Below, one piece after another: positions 48,243 to 58,750 of a stretch of 64,000 bases of DNA (positions are counted from its first letter, which is position 1; each line of letters starts with the position of its first letter). Below the pieces are notes generated by a model. That model was not told the DNA's origin. It was given only the letters and a program-made list of their open reading frames with translations, and ran no database searches. Source of the stretch: Terrabacter sp040702505. Lineage in GTDB: Bacteria > Actinomycetota > Actinomycetes > Actinomycetales > Dermatophilaceae. The DNA is taken from positions 848,836 through 912,835 of the forward strand of contig NZ_JBFBLC010000002.1 in assembly GCF_040702505.1 (NCBI RefSeq), in the 5' to 3' direction. Made by a program: the position numbers and the translations under genes.

Positions 48243-48913
48243 CGGCGGTCGCGCTGCGCCTCGCGGGCGGTCCAGGCCGCGTCGCGCGGGCGCAGCGTCG
48301 ACCAGCCCCGGCTGCGCGAGAGGCCGGCGCTCAGCAGGCCGACGAGGGTCGCCGAGTTGCTGATCCGCCCGGTCAGGGCGGCGTCGACGGCGTCGTCGAG
48401 CGGCACCCACAGCGGCCGCAGCGTCAGCTCCTCGGCCGTGCGCTCGTGGGCGTCCTCCTGCGCGACGTCGCGCAGGCCTCGCGCCAGGAAGATGCGCACC
48501 GTCTCGGGGAAGGCGCCGGGCGAGGTGACGTCGTCGGCGAGCACGTGCCACTCCTCGGCCACGAGGTCGACCTCCTCGCCGAGCTCGCGGGCGGCGGCCT
48601 CCCACGGGGGCTCGCCGTCGACGTCGAGCAGGCCCGCGGGCAGCTCCCACACGTGGGCGCCGGTGGCGTGGCGGTACTGCCGGATCATCATGACGTGGTC
48701 GACCCCGTCGAACTCGTGCAGGGCGAGCACGGCGACCGCGCCGGGGTGCGTGATGTAGTCACGCGTGACCACGCCGCCCTCGCCGAGGTCGACGCGGTCA
48801 CGCACGACGTCGAAGATCATGCCCTCGAAGGGCGTGGTCGACTCGAGGACGGGTTCCGAGGTCCAGTCCTCGACGAGGTCGGCTCCGGTGCCGCGTGGCG
48901 CGTCGAGACTCAC
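48239..48913 (-). CDS. NUDIX hydrolase, ADP-ribose pyrophosphatase type
   Basis: 224 residues. The NUDIX box region is GLLDVDGEPPWEAAARELGEEVDL shape near residues 92-115: RE and EE are present, but the usual Gly after the EE pair is replaced (EEVDL instead of EETGL). The flank HVWELPAGLLDV before the box is typical of ADP-ribose pyrophosphatases, which hydrolyse ADP-ribose to AMP and ribose 5-phosphate. It follows pyrG by 7 bases, an association seen in other actinobacteria. The GTG start at 48913 lacks a clear ribosome binding site. Confidence 0.9.
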   Translation of the reverse strand: MSLDAPRGTGADLVEDWTSEPVLESTTPFEGMIFDVVRDRVDLGEGGVVTRDYITHPGAVAVLALHEFDGVDHVMMIRQYRHATGAHVWELPAGLLDVDGEPPWEAAARELGEEVDLVAEEWHVLADDVTSPGAFPETVRIFLARGLRDVAQEDAHERTAEELTLRPLWVPLDDAVDAALTGRISNSATLVGLLSAGLSRSRGWSTLRPRDAAWTAREAQRDRR

Positions 48914-48920
48914 CCGCGGC

Positions 48921-50699
<1,779 letters not shown>

Positions 50700-50707
50700 G
50701 GGCTTCA

Positions 50708-50713
50708 ACTCTA
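50708..50713 (-). promoter_or_regulatory. pyrG -10 element overlapping the upstream stop codon
   Basis: TAGAGT on the minus strand: its first three bases are the TAG stop of the glycosyltransferase gene. The pyrG GTG lies eight bases on. Confidence 0.45.
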
Positions 50714-51967
50714 CGTCATCCCGGGAGCGTCCGCCGCGTAGCGCTCCACCCATCGGCGCGCCTCGTCCTCGGGAGTGGGCCAGGACGAGGCTCGAAGGCG
50801 CGCGGCGGCGCCCATCCGCTCGCGCACCGTCGGGTCGTCCAGGAGCAGGTCCACCTCGGCCGCGACGGACACCGGGTCACCCACCGGCACAAGGGTTCCC
50901 GCATCGCTCACCAGTTCGGGCAGCCCGCCGGTGCGCGTGGCCACGACGGGCAGGGCCGCCGCCATCGCCTCCTGCACGACCAGGGCCCGCGCCTCCCACC
51001 GGCTCGTCAGCACGAACACGTCGGAGGCGCGCAACCAGTCGTGCACGTCGGCGCGGGCCCCGACGAAGTGGACGGCGTGCTCCCCCTGCCGTATGCCGGC
51101 CGCCTCCTGCTCGAGTCGCGCGCGCAGGCGCTCGTCCCCGTCTCCGACGACGACCCAGCTCGCGGGGACCCGGGAGCGGCGCGCGGCCGCGACGAGCGTG
51201 GGCAGGTCCTTCTGCGGCGCGATGCGCGCCACGGTCAGCACGACGGGCTGGTCGGCCGGCAGCCCGGCGGACGCCAGCAGGCGCTCGCGCTCGGCCGGTG
51301 CCAGGGGTCCGGCGTCCAGCAGGTCGGCGACGGCGGGCGAGGGCACGAGGGCGAGCTCGACCCGACGGGCACCGAGGGACCTAGCCAGCTCGACGAGGTC
51401 GGGGCTCGCTCCGGTCACGAGCTGCGCCCGACCCAGGCACCAGCTGAGCAGGGCCTGGGTCGCGGACCGGCCGGCCCGTCCCCACGGGGCGTCTCGGCGT
51501 CCTGCGGTGGGCGGCGACGCCGTCCCCGTCGCGCCCGGCGAACCCGTCGTCTTCGGAGCAGCCGTGGGTGGTTGCGCGGCTGCGGTGTAGGGCGCCGCGT
51601 ACGGCACCGGAGCGGGTGCCACGGAGGGCAGGTCGTTGTGCAGCGACACGAAGAGCCGAGGTCGGGGCCGGGCGCGGGTCACGGCTATCGCGGCCACCAC
51701 GGCGGCCTGGTGACCGTGGGCGTGGACGACGTCGACGGTTCCGGCCAGCCGCATGACGCGGTGCCAGTCGAGCAGACCGACCGGAGCCCGCAGCCCCGGG
51801 TGCACGGGCCACAGCCGGTGTGCGTCGCGCCAGCCGAACGCGGCTGCGGTCGACTCCGCTGTGACGACCTCCACGTGGTGCCCCATCGCTCGGAGATCGG
51901 CGACGAGGCGGTCCACGTGCGCGCCGATGCCGCCCCTGGCCTGCCCCAGGACCATCAGCACTCTCAT
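50711..51967 (-). CDS. GT4-type glycosyltransferase
   Basis: 418 residues with a GT-B fold: N-terminal MVLGQARGGIGAHVDRL (acceptor domain), HAHGHQAAVVAA, and a donor domain with VLTVARIAPQKDLPTLVAAAR near 245, HFVGARADVHDWLRASDVFVLTS, and the E-x7-E region EARALVVQEAMAAALPVVAT. Between the two lobes sits a low-complexity Pro/Ala/Thr segment of about 45 residues (118-165). The sugar and acceptor are unknown; position next to murJ and the MraY-like gene suggests an envelope role. Stop codon TAG is part of the pyrG -10. Confidence 0.88.
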   Translation of the reverse strand: MRVLMVLGQARGGIGAHVDRLVADLRAMGHHVEVVTAESTAAAFGWRDAHRLWPVHPGLRAPVGLLDWHRVMRLAGTVDVVHAHGHQAAVVAAIAVTRARPRPRLFVSLHNDLPSVAPAPVPYAAPYTAAAQPPTAAPKTTGSPGATGTASPPTAGRRDAPWGRAGRSATQALLSWCLGRAQLVTGASPDLVELARSLGARRVELALVPSPAVADLLDAGPLAPAERERLLASAGLPADQPVVLTVARIAPQKDLPTLVAAARRSRVPASWVVVGDGDERLRARLEQEAAGIRQGEHAVHFVGARADVHDWLRASDVFVLTSRWEARALVVQEAMAAALPVVATRTGGLPELVSDAGTLVPVGDPVSVAAEVDLLLDDPTVRERMGAAARLRASSWPTPEDEARRWVERYAADAPGMT

Positions 51968-52013
51968 GCAGCGACCTCCATCGGCACTCCCCTGAGCAAT
52001 CCTCCGGTCCGCC

Positions 52014-53726
52014 TCATGGACGCACCCGCGCGGCGGTGCCGGAGCGACGGGGTCGGCGCGTCAGGAGGCGCAGGACCGACGGGTCGATGGCCAGGCAGAG
52101 CCCGACCATGATGACGAGGGCGATCACCCCGACTCCGAGGCCGACGACGAGGCTGGAGCGCAGCGAGTCCCCGACACCGTTGGCCGCGAGCCAGGAGGAG
52201 ATGGCGCGGCCCGCGAGCGCGGCGGTCACCGAACCCACCAGGGCGCCCAGCAGCGGACGCACGGGCACTGCGAGCGCGTGCCTGCCCCAGGCGCGGCCGA
52301 CGAGCACGGCGAGCAGGGCCGCCGCCAGCACGAGCCCGGCTGACGACCCCGCGGCGAGGGCACGGAGCGTGTCCGGGCCGCCGGCGCCGTGCGGGTCGAG
52401 GACGAGCAGCGGGACCACGAGCGTCGCCAGCCAGCCCGTGGCGGCGAGGGCGCCGGCCATGAGGGGCGAGCCGTGGACGTAGGAGGCCCGGGTCAGCAGG
52501 CCGACGACTGCAAGGGCGATGACCGACGGCGCGAAGAGGGTGACCGCGTCACCCATGGCCGCGAGCGTCTCGGCCGAGGCGTCCGACTGCGCTCCGGCGT
52601 CGAGCGAGAGGAAGAACGTGCCCACGGGGACGGCCACGGCGACGAGCAGGGCCGCCCCGAACAGCCCGACGACGAGTGTGGCCAGCCACGCCTGCCGCAG
52701 CGTGCGGGCGGCGCCTCGCGGGTCCGGCTGCGCGCCGGCCCCGGTCAGGTCGCCGACCTCGCGGCTCGCGGCGTGCTCGCGTGCCAGCGACGGGAAGGCC
52801 GCGGTGGCGAGGGGGACGGCGAGGACGGCATACGGCAGCAGGGTGACCGCCTGGGCGTACGTGTAGACGTTGAGGGTGCCCGCTCCACCGCGGTCGTTGG
52901 CGAGGCGGATGACGACGAGTGTGGCCAGCTGCTGTCCGGCCACGGCCAGCAGGCCCGAGAGGGCGAGCACCCGCACGCGGCGGGCCACCCCGTCGGGGAA
53001 GCGCAGGGCGGGGCGCAGGCGCACACCGGCTCGGCGCACGGGCACCAGCAGCGGCAGGGCGAGGGCCGCCACCCCGAGGGTGGTGCCCAGGCCGAGGACG
53101 AGCAGCGCGTGCGAGGGCACCGCGCCGATCTCGGCGGCCGGGTCGGGCACGGCCGCGCGGTAGGCGACATAGGTGCCGATGACGACGAGGCTGGAGAGCA
53201 GCGGCGCGGAAGCCGGACCGGCGAACCGGTGGTGTGCCTGCAGCACCCCGGCCAGCACGATGGCCACGCCGTAGAGCGGGATCTGGACGGCGAAGATGCG
53301 CAGCAGCTCGGCGCCGAGCCGCACCTCGTCGGCACAGCCGGTCCCGAGCAGGGTGCTCGCGATCGGCTCGGCCGCCAGCGCCACCAGGGCGCCGAGGGGA
53401 ACGAGCACGACGACGGCCCAGGTGAGCAGGGCCGAGGCGGTCGCGTCGGCCTGGTCGCGGTCGCCGCGTCCCAGGGCGCCGGCCACGAGCGGGACGGCGA
53501 CGGCGGCGAGCACTCCCCCGGCCGCGATCTCGAAGAGGACGTTGGGCACCGCGTTGACCGACTGGTAGACGCTGCCCACGCACGTCGCACCGACGGAGTG
53601 GGAGAAGACGAACCAGCGTCCGAAGCCCACGATGCGGGCCACGAGGGTGATCACGGCGATGCTTCCGGCCGCGGCGAACAGCCTCCGGGTGGGCGGGTGC
53701 TCGCCGGCCTGCGGGGACCGCGTCAC
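52014..53726 (-). CDS. murJ: MurJ/MviN-family lipid II flippase
   Basis: 570-residue polytopic protein of the MOP superfamily with about 14 helices. The N-terminal RLFAAAGSIAVITLVARIVGFGRWFVFSHSVG block with conserved Arg residues and NAVPNVLFEIAAGGVLAAVAVP are the MurJ landmarks. It would flip lipid-linked precursors across the membrane. Its start overlaps the MraY-like gene (GTGA). Mycobacteria have another MurJ (with a kinase-like tail) near trxA, so this may be a second flippase rather than the essential one; I cannot tell from the window. Confidence 0.88.
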   Translation of the reverse strand: MTRSPQAGEHPPTRRLFAAAGSIAVITLVARIVGFGRWFVFSHSVGATCVGSVYQSVNAVPNVLFEIAAGGVLAAVAVPLVAGALGRGDRDQADATASALLTWAVVVLVPLGALVALAAEPIASTLLGTGCADEVRLGAELLRIFAVQIPLYGVAIVLAGVLQAHHRFAGPASAPLLSSLVVIGTYVAYRAAVPDPAAEIGAVPSHALLVLGLGTTLGVAALALPLLVPVRRAGVRLRPALRFPDGVARRVRVLALSGLLAVAGQQLATLVVIRLANDRGGAGTLNVYTYAQAVTLLPYAVLAVPLATAAFPSLAREHAASREVGDLTGAGAQPDPRGAARTLRQAWLATLVVGLFGAALLVAVAVPVGTFFLSLDAGAQSDASAETLAAMGDAVTLFAPSVIALAVVGLLTRASYVHGSPLMAGALAATGWLATLVVPLLVLDPHGAGGPDTLRALAAGSSAGLVLAAALLAVLVGRAWGRHALAVPVRPLLGALVGSVTAALAGRAISSWLAANGVGDSLRSSLVVGLGVGVIALVIMVGLCLAIDPSVLRLLTRRPRRSGTAARVRP

Positions 53727-54814
53727 GGCGCCTCCCGGCCCCACTCGTCGACTCGCCGCAGCACCGGGCTGGCCTCGATGACCCGGGTGAAGCTGACGCG
53801 CTCGGAGGCGAGCGTGAGGGCGGTGAGGGCGGCGAGCGCCACGGCTCGTCCCGCCGGTCCGGTGCGCTCCGTGAGGGCCAGCCCGAGGAGGGCCCCGGCG
53901 GCGTTGGCGCCGGTGTCGCCGAGCATCGAGGTGGCCTGCAGGTCCTCGCGCAGCACGCCGAGGGAGGCGCCGAGTGCCGCCGCGCCCGCCGTGGTCCCGG
54001 ACAGCGGCAGTCCCCAGCCGATCGCGACCTTGAGCGCGCGCCCGGGGCGCAGGTCGAACAGGTTGACGGCGTTGGCCGCACCAGCGACCACGGCGCCGCC
54101 CAGGAGGGTGGACAGCACGCGTATGCCGGCCGGTCGGGTCGCGTCGTCGTGGCCGGCGCGTGCCCGCGCCACGTCGCTGGTCGCCACGGCGAGCAGCCCG
54201 CACACCCCGAGGCCCACGATCTTGACGGCCCCGGTCGTCACCTCACCGCGCGCCAGCGCTCCGAGGTGGCCCTTGAGCCCCTTGTCGGTGGTTCCACCGA
54301 CGAGGTCGTCGACGGCTCCGAGCGCGCCGGCACCCATTGCCAGGAGCCGGGTGGCGGCCGCAGGCCCCGTGCGGGAGGGGCGGGCCGTCGTGAGCAGGCG
54401 CAGCCCGGCTCGCCGGCCGGCCGGCGCGAAGGAGAGTCCGGCCGTGACATCGGCGGTGGCGCCGGCGATGGCATCAGGGGTGGCTCCGGTGGTGGCCCCG
54501 GCGGGGGTCCCGGCGGGGGTCCCCGTGGTGGCACGCGCGACCGCCGCGGCGGCAGCGGCGCCCAGCAGGGCGCCGCCCACCCACGCGGGCCCCTCGAGGA
54601 GGGTGACGGCCCGCCCGGCGTGGTTGACCCGCTCCCAGGGTGCGCGCGCAGCCGCCGGCAGCCGGCTGGAGCCGCGCAGCAGTGCCCACGAGGCTGCCGC
54701 CGAGAGCGCGGCGGCGGTCACGGACGACGCCACGGGCGCGGCACGGCCCACGGAGAAGGCCCCGCCGATGGAGGGGCTGCCGGCTGTGGGAACGCGGGCC
54801 CGCCGCGGCCTCAC
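53723..54814 (-). CDS. MraY/WecA-like membrane protein of unknown specificity
   Basis: 363 residues, Ala/Gly-rich, with about eight to nine hydrophobic segments. Traces of the polyprenyl-phosphate sugar-1-P transferase family remain: GAVDDLVGG near residue 165 (DD motif), KGLKGHLGALARGEVTTGAVKIVG, NAVNLFDLRPGRALK near 250 (NxxNxxD), and SMLGDTGANAAGALLG near 300. The GLDGL and final HHxE type motifs are replaced, so activity is uncertain. It sits between murJ and steB with 4-base overlaps at both ends. Confidence 0.75.
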   Translation of the reverse strand: MRPRRARVPTAGSPSIGGAFSVGRAAPVASSVTAAALSAAASWALLRGSSRLPAAARAPWERVNHAGRAVTLLEGPAWVGGALLGAAAAAAVARATTGTPAGTPAGATTGATPDAIAGATADVTAGLSFAPAGRRAGLRLLTTARPSRTGPAAATRLLAMGAGALGAVDDLVGGTTDKGLKGHLGALARGEVTTGAVKIVGLGVCGLLAVATSDVARARAGHDDATRPAGIRVLSTLLGGAVVAGAANAVNLFDLRPGRALKVAIGWGLPLSGTTAGAAALGASLGVLREDLQATSMLGDTGANAAGALLGLALTERTGPAGRAVALAALTALTLASERVSFTRVIEASPVLRRVDEWGREAP

Positions 54815-55755
54815 GGAAGGACCCGCGGCAGGGGCGCCGTGGCCCCCGCGGCGACCCCGTAGTGACCGATCTGCTCGTCGAGTGCGTTCTCGACCGCCAG
54901 GACGACGAGCGCCGGTCCCTCTCCGGCGCGGACGTGGTCGACCGTCGCCACGGCAGCCGCCGTGTCCGACTTCTCCCGCACGGCCTGCACGGCGTTGGAG
55001 GTGGCCGGCTGTCCGGCGGCCGCGAGGGTCTCCCCGCCCGCCACGACCGTCGCCCGGGTGGAGGCGGCCAGAGCGGTCACGAGGGCCCGCACGGCGTCGG
55101 AGCGCTGGTTCACGACGGCTTCCGTTCCCGCGTAGTCGCCGGAGACGACGAGCGCGACGTCGGCGGGCGCCAGGTCGGGGGCCGTGCTGTCGAGCAGCCC
55201 GGCGTCGGTGAGGACCTTGAGTGCGGCGCTGCGCTTGGGCGAGGCTGCAGCGGTGGTGGTGGAGACGCCGAGGTCGGTCAGCACCTCGACGAGCAGGGCG
55301 TCGCCCGAGGCACTGGACGAGAGCCCGAGCGCGGCCGCTGCCTGTCGGGCCGCGGCGGCACGGTCGGCAGCCGTCGCGGGGTCGAACCAGTCCTGGCTCA
55401 CGGAGAGGGTGCCGGTGAGTGAGGCGCCGCTCTGCCCGACGACCGTCTCGAGGTTGCGCACCATCGTGCTGTCGGCGGAGGGCATCGCGACGATGACGGC
55501 CCGGTGGCCGTTCAGGCGACCGCGCACGACTCGCTCCTGGACGGCGGCGGCGTACTCGTCGGAGGCGTCGACGAGCTTCTGGCTCGTGGTGAGCTTGTCG
55601 TTGAGGGCCTGCTTCTCGCTGCGCAGCGCCGCGACCTGCTCGCCGAGCTGGTCGCCGAGATTGGCCTGCAGCGGACCCGCTCCGAGCACGATGCCGACGG
55701 CGAGGGCCAGGAAGATGGAGATGATCGAGACGAGGTGGTAGCGGAAGTCGATCAT
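54811..55755 (-). CDS. steB: SteB/MctB-family membrane-anchored protein
   Basis: 314 residues: a single N-terminal membrane helix (SIISIFLALAVGIVLGAGPL, about 10-30), a coiled coil (LGEQVAALRSEKQALNDKL, 34-60), then an extracytoplasmic domain. The N-terminus MIDFRYHLVSIISIFLALA is diagnostic of the family named MctB (copper-related channel) in M. tuberculosis and SteB in Corynebacterium, where SteAB promotes cell separation with RipA. It overlaps steA (ATGA) and the MraY-like gene, so it is made together with both. Confidence 0.88.
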   Translation of the reverse strand: MIDFRYHLVSIISIFLALAVGIVLGAGPLQANLGDQLGEQVAALRSEKQALNDKLTTSQKLVDASDEYAAAVQERVVRGRLNGHRAVIVAMPSADSTMVRNLETVVGQSGASLTGTLSVSQDWFDPATAADRAAAARQAAAALGLSSSASGDALLVEVLTDLGVSTTTAAASPKRSAALKVLTDAGLLDSTAPDLAPADVALVVSGDYAGTEAVVNQRSDAVRALVTALAASTRATVVAGGETLAAAGQPATSNAVQAVREKSDTAAAVATVDHVRAGEGPALVVLAVENALDEQIGHYGVAAGATAPLPRVLP

Positions 55756-56933
55756 GTGATGACCCCGACGATGGCGGTCCACACGTCGTCCCACCGCGCC
55801 GCGAAGACCTGCAGCCAGGCCTGCCCCGCCGGTGTCGAGGCCAGAGCCGCGAACACGGCGAGCATGCCGACGAGGAGCATCGTGACGAGCAGCCGCCCGG
55901 GGATGCGGGTTCGGTAGAGCTGACTCACACCCTTGGCGTCGACGAGCTTGCCGCCCACGCGCAGCCGGGTGAGGAAGGTCGAGGCCTGCCCGTCCCGGCC
56001 CTTGTCGAGGAACTCCACGAGCGTGACGTGGGTGCCGACGGCGACGATCAGCTCGGCGCCCGAGTCGTCGGCCAGCAGCATCGCGACGTCCTCGCTCGTC
56101 CCGGCGGCCGGGAACACGACGGGAGTCAGGCCGAGCGCCTCGACCCGGGCGAGACCGGGAGCCCGCCCGTCGCGGTAGGCGTGCACGACGATCTCCGCGC
56201 CGCAGCGCAGGGCCCGGTCGGAGACCGAGTCCATGTCGCCGACGATGAGCTCGGGCTTGTGCCCCGCCTCGAGGATGGCGTCGGCGCCGCCGTCGACCCC
56301 GATGAGGACGGGACGGTACTCACGGATGTAGGGCCGCAGCGCCTCGAGGTCCTCTCGGTAGTGGTAGCCACGCACGACGATGAGGCAGTGGCGGCCGTCG
56401 AGGTCGGTGGCGATGGGTGGCACGCCGACCCCGTCGAGGAGCAGGTCGCGCTCCTTGCGGATGAACTCCATCGTGTTGGTGGCGAACGCCTCGATCTGCA
56501 CGGCGAGGCCGGCCCGGGCGTCGTGCATCTGGGTCCGGACGACTTCCGCGTCCAGCGGTGTGCCGGTGGCGACGTGCCGCTCCCCCGACCAGAGGTCGGG
56601 CCCGTCGAGCCGCAGCGGCTCACCGTCGGTCAGCGTCATGACCTCGGGACCTGCGTCGTCGAGGACGGGGATGCCGGCGTCGACGAGGATCTGGGGCCCG
56701 AGGTTCGGGTAGCGCCCGCTGATCGAGGCGCTGGCATTGACGACGGCCGCGGGCCGCACCATGACGAGCGCGTCGGCGCTGACCTTGTCGAGGTCGGCGT
56801 GGTCGATGACGGCGACGTCGCCGGGCTGCAACCGCTTCGTCAGGGTCTTGGTGCGCCGGTCGACACGGGCAGGCCCGACGACACCGGGCCCAGTGCTGCG
56901 GGCACGGGGGCGACGGTGGATCGGAAGGACCAT
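55752..56933 (-). CDS. steA: SteA-like cytokinetic protein with thiamin pyrophosphokinase-like domain
   Basis: 393 residues. The N-terminal region (LQPGDVAVIDHADLDKVSADALV) is family-specific. The middle resembles thiamin pyrophosphokinase (VLIGVDGGADAILEAGHKPELIVGDMDSVS, about 210-240). One C-terminal membrane segment (RLLVTMLLVGMLAVFAALA, near 345-365) follows LYRTRIPG. The order steA-steB-recN-nadK-tlyA matches mycobacteria, where SteA and SteB form a cell-separation complex. The enzymatic residues look partly degenerate, and no thiamin role is implied. Confidence 0.88.
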   Translation of the reverse strand: MVLPIHRRPRARSTGPGVVGPARVDRRTKTLTKRLQPGDVAVIDHADLDKVSADALVMVRPAAVVNASASISGRYPNLGPQILVDAGIPVLDDAGPEVMTLTDGEPLRLDGPDLWSGERHVATGTPLDAEVVRTQMHDARAGLAVQIEAFATNTMEFIRKERDLLLDGVGVPPIATDLDGRHCLIVVRGYHYREDLEALRPYIREYRPVLIGVDGGADAILEAGHKPELIVGDMDSVSDRALRCGAEIVVHAYRDGRAPGLARVEALGLTPVVFPAAGTSEDVAMLLADDSGAELIVAVGTHVTLVEFLDKGRDGQASTFLTRLRVGGKLVDAKGVSQLYRTRIPGRLLVTMLLVGMLAVFAALASTPAGQAWLQVFAARWDDVWTAIVGVIT

Positions 56934-56959
56934 GGTGCCCCCAATCGTGCCACGTCCGT

Positions 56960-58738
56960 TCAGCGGACGATCCTGCCACTGACGGTGCGGGCGCCGGCGG
57001 TCTGCTCGAGCAGGTCGCCGGCGTGGGCGAGGCCAGCCTCGGAGTCCGGGTCACCGCCCATCATCCGCGAGAGCTCGCGCAGCCGGGCCTCTCCCTCGAC
57101 CGCGGAGACGCTGCTGGAGGTGATGCGGCCGTCGTCGGCCTTGTGGACCACCAGGTGCCGGTCGGCGAAGGCCGCGACCTGCGCGAGGTGGGTCACGACG
57201 ATGACCTGGGCGTGCTCGGCGAGCGCCGCCAGGCGGGCCCCGACGTCGAGCGCCGCGCGGCCGCCGACACCGGCGTCCACCTCGTCGAAGACGAACGTCG
57301 GCGGGCCACCGGCCGCCTCGCCGGACCCGCCGCGGGAGCCGACGACCTCCAGCGCGAGCATGACGCGCGAGAGCTCACCACCGGAGGCGGCACGCGCCAC
57401 GCTGCGTGGGGTGGCTCCGGCGTTGGCTGCGAGCAGGATCTCGACCTCGTCGATGCCGTTCCGCGAGAGCCGTACGCGTGTGCCGTCGGGCAGCTCGGCC
57501 CCCTCGGGGTCGGCCCGTCGGCGCACGTCGACGCGGACGACGGCCTTGCCCATGGACAGGTGGGACAGCTCCTCGGAGACGCGAGTGCCGAACTCCTCGC
57601 CGGCCGAGCGGCGGGCGTCGGACAGTGCGAGCGAGGCGGTGACGACCGCGCTCTCGAGCTCGGCCACCTCGGCACCGAGCTGCTCGACCCGGTCGTCGGC
57701 CGTGACGAGCTCGTCGAGGCGGGCCGCGGCGCGCGCTGACCACTCGAGCACCTCGTCGACCGTCTCGCCGTACTTCCGGGTGAGGACCCCGAGGCTCGCG
57801 CGGCGCTCCTGCACCCAGCCCAGCCGCTCAGGGTCGAGGTCGACGTCCTGGAGGTAGGCGGAGAGCTCGGCGCCGAGGTCGGTGACGAGCGTGCCGAGCT
57901 CGTGCAGTCGCTCGTCGAGCCCCGCCAGCGCCGGGTCGTGGGCCGTGGCGGGACCGAGGGCGGCGCGCGCGGACCCGATGAGGTCGCGCACGTTGGGTGC
58001 CGGCTCGGCCGCGAAATCGTCTCCGCTCAGCTCGGCGAGCGCGGACGCCGCGGCCAGGCGCAGGGTGTCGGCGTGCGCGAGCCGCTCGTCCTCGGCCCGC
58101 AGGGCGAGGTCCTCACCGGGCTGGGGGTCGACGGCCTCGATCTCCTCGAGGGACGCGGTCAGCGAGTCGATCTCGCGAGCTCGCTCGCGTGCCTCGGAGA
58201 CGAGTCGCGCGTGCTCGCGGGCGCACTCGCGCCAGCGGTCGTGCAAGGCGGCCACGCGTTCTCGCAGCGCCGTCAGCTCCGAGCCGCCGAAGTCGTCGAG
58301 GACGGCCCGGTGGGCATCGCCCTGCTTGAGCCGCCACTGGTCGGCCTGTCCGTGCACCGCAACGAGCAGCTGGCCGAGCTCCGCCAGCACCGAGACCGGT
58401 GCGGTGCGCCCGCCGACGTGGGCTCGCGACCGTCCGGTGGCGGCGATGGTGCGTGCCAGCACGAGCTCCCCGGCGTCGTGCTCGCCGCCGGCCTCCTCGG
58501 CGCGGCCCAGGGCCGGGTGGTCGAGTGGGAGCTGGACGACGCCCTCGACGAACGCCGAGTCGGCGCCCGTGCGCACCAGCCCCGAGTCGGCGCGCTCGCC
58601 CAGCAGCAGCCCGAGGCCGGAGACGACCATGGTCTTGCCGGCGCCGGTCTCTCCGGTGAGCACGTTGAGCCCGGGGCTGAGGTCGAGCACGGCGTCGTCG
58701 ATGACGCCGACGCCGCGGATCCTCATCTGGGTGAACAC
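56960..58738 (-). CDS. recN: DNA repair protein RecN
   Basis: SMC-like ATPase for double-strand break repair. 592 residues: MRIRGVGVIDDAVLDLSPGLNVLTGETGAGKT with Walker A near 28, Q-loop HGQADQ near 130, long central coiled coil (150-380), signature ASGGELSRVMLALE near 465, Walker B TFVFDEVDAGVGG near 500, and H-loop VVTHLAQVAAFAD. The GTG at 58738 is six bases after a TAGGGT -10, so it is probably leaderless. Confidence 0.96.
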   Translation of the reverse strand: MFTQMRIRGVGVIDDAVLDLSPGLNVLTGETGAGKTMVVSGLGLLLGERADSGLVRTGADSAFVEGVVQLPLDHPALGRAEEAGGEHDAGELVLARTIAATGRSRAHVGGRTAPVSVLAELGQLLVAVHGQADQWRLKQGDAHRAVLDDFGGSELTALRERVAALHDRWRECAREHARLVSEARERAREIDSLTASLEEIEAVDPQPGEDLALRAEDERLAHADTLRLAAASALAELSGDDFAAEPAPNVRDLIGSARAALGPATAHDPALAGLDERLHELGTLVTDLGAELSAYLQDVDLDPERLGWVQERRASLGVLTRKYGETVDEVLEWSARAAARLDELVTADDRVEQLGAEVAELESAVVTASLALSDARRSAGEEFGTRVSEELSHLSMGKAVVRVDVRRRADPEGAELPDGTRVRLSRNGIDEVEILLAANAGATPRSVARAASGGELSRVMLALEVVGSRGGSGEAAGGPPTFVFDEVDAGVGGRAALDVGARLAALAEHAQVIVVTHLAQVAAFADRHLVVHKADDGRITSSSVSAVEGEARLRELSRMMGGDPDSEAGLAHAGDLLEQTAGARTVSGRIVR

Positions 58739-58744
58739 GAGCCC

Positions 58745-58750
58745 ACCCTA
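58745..58750 (-). promoter_or_regulatory. recN -10 element overlapping the nadK stop
   Basis: TAGGGT on the minus strand starts with the TAG stop of nadK and ends six bases before the recN GTG, the spacing expected for leaderless initiation. Confidence 0.55.
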
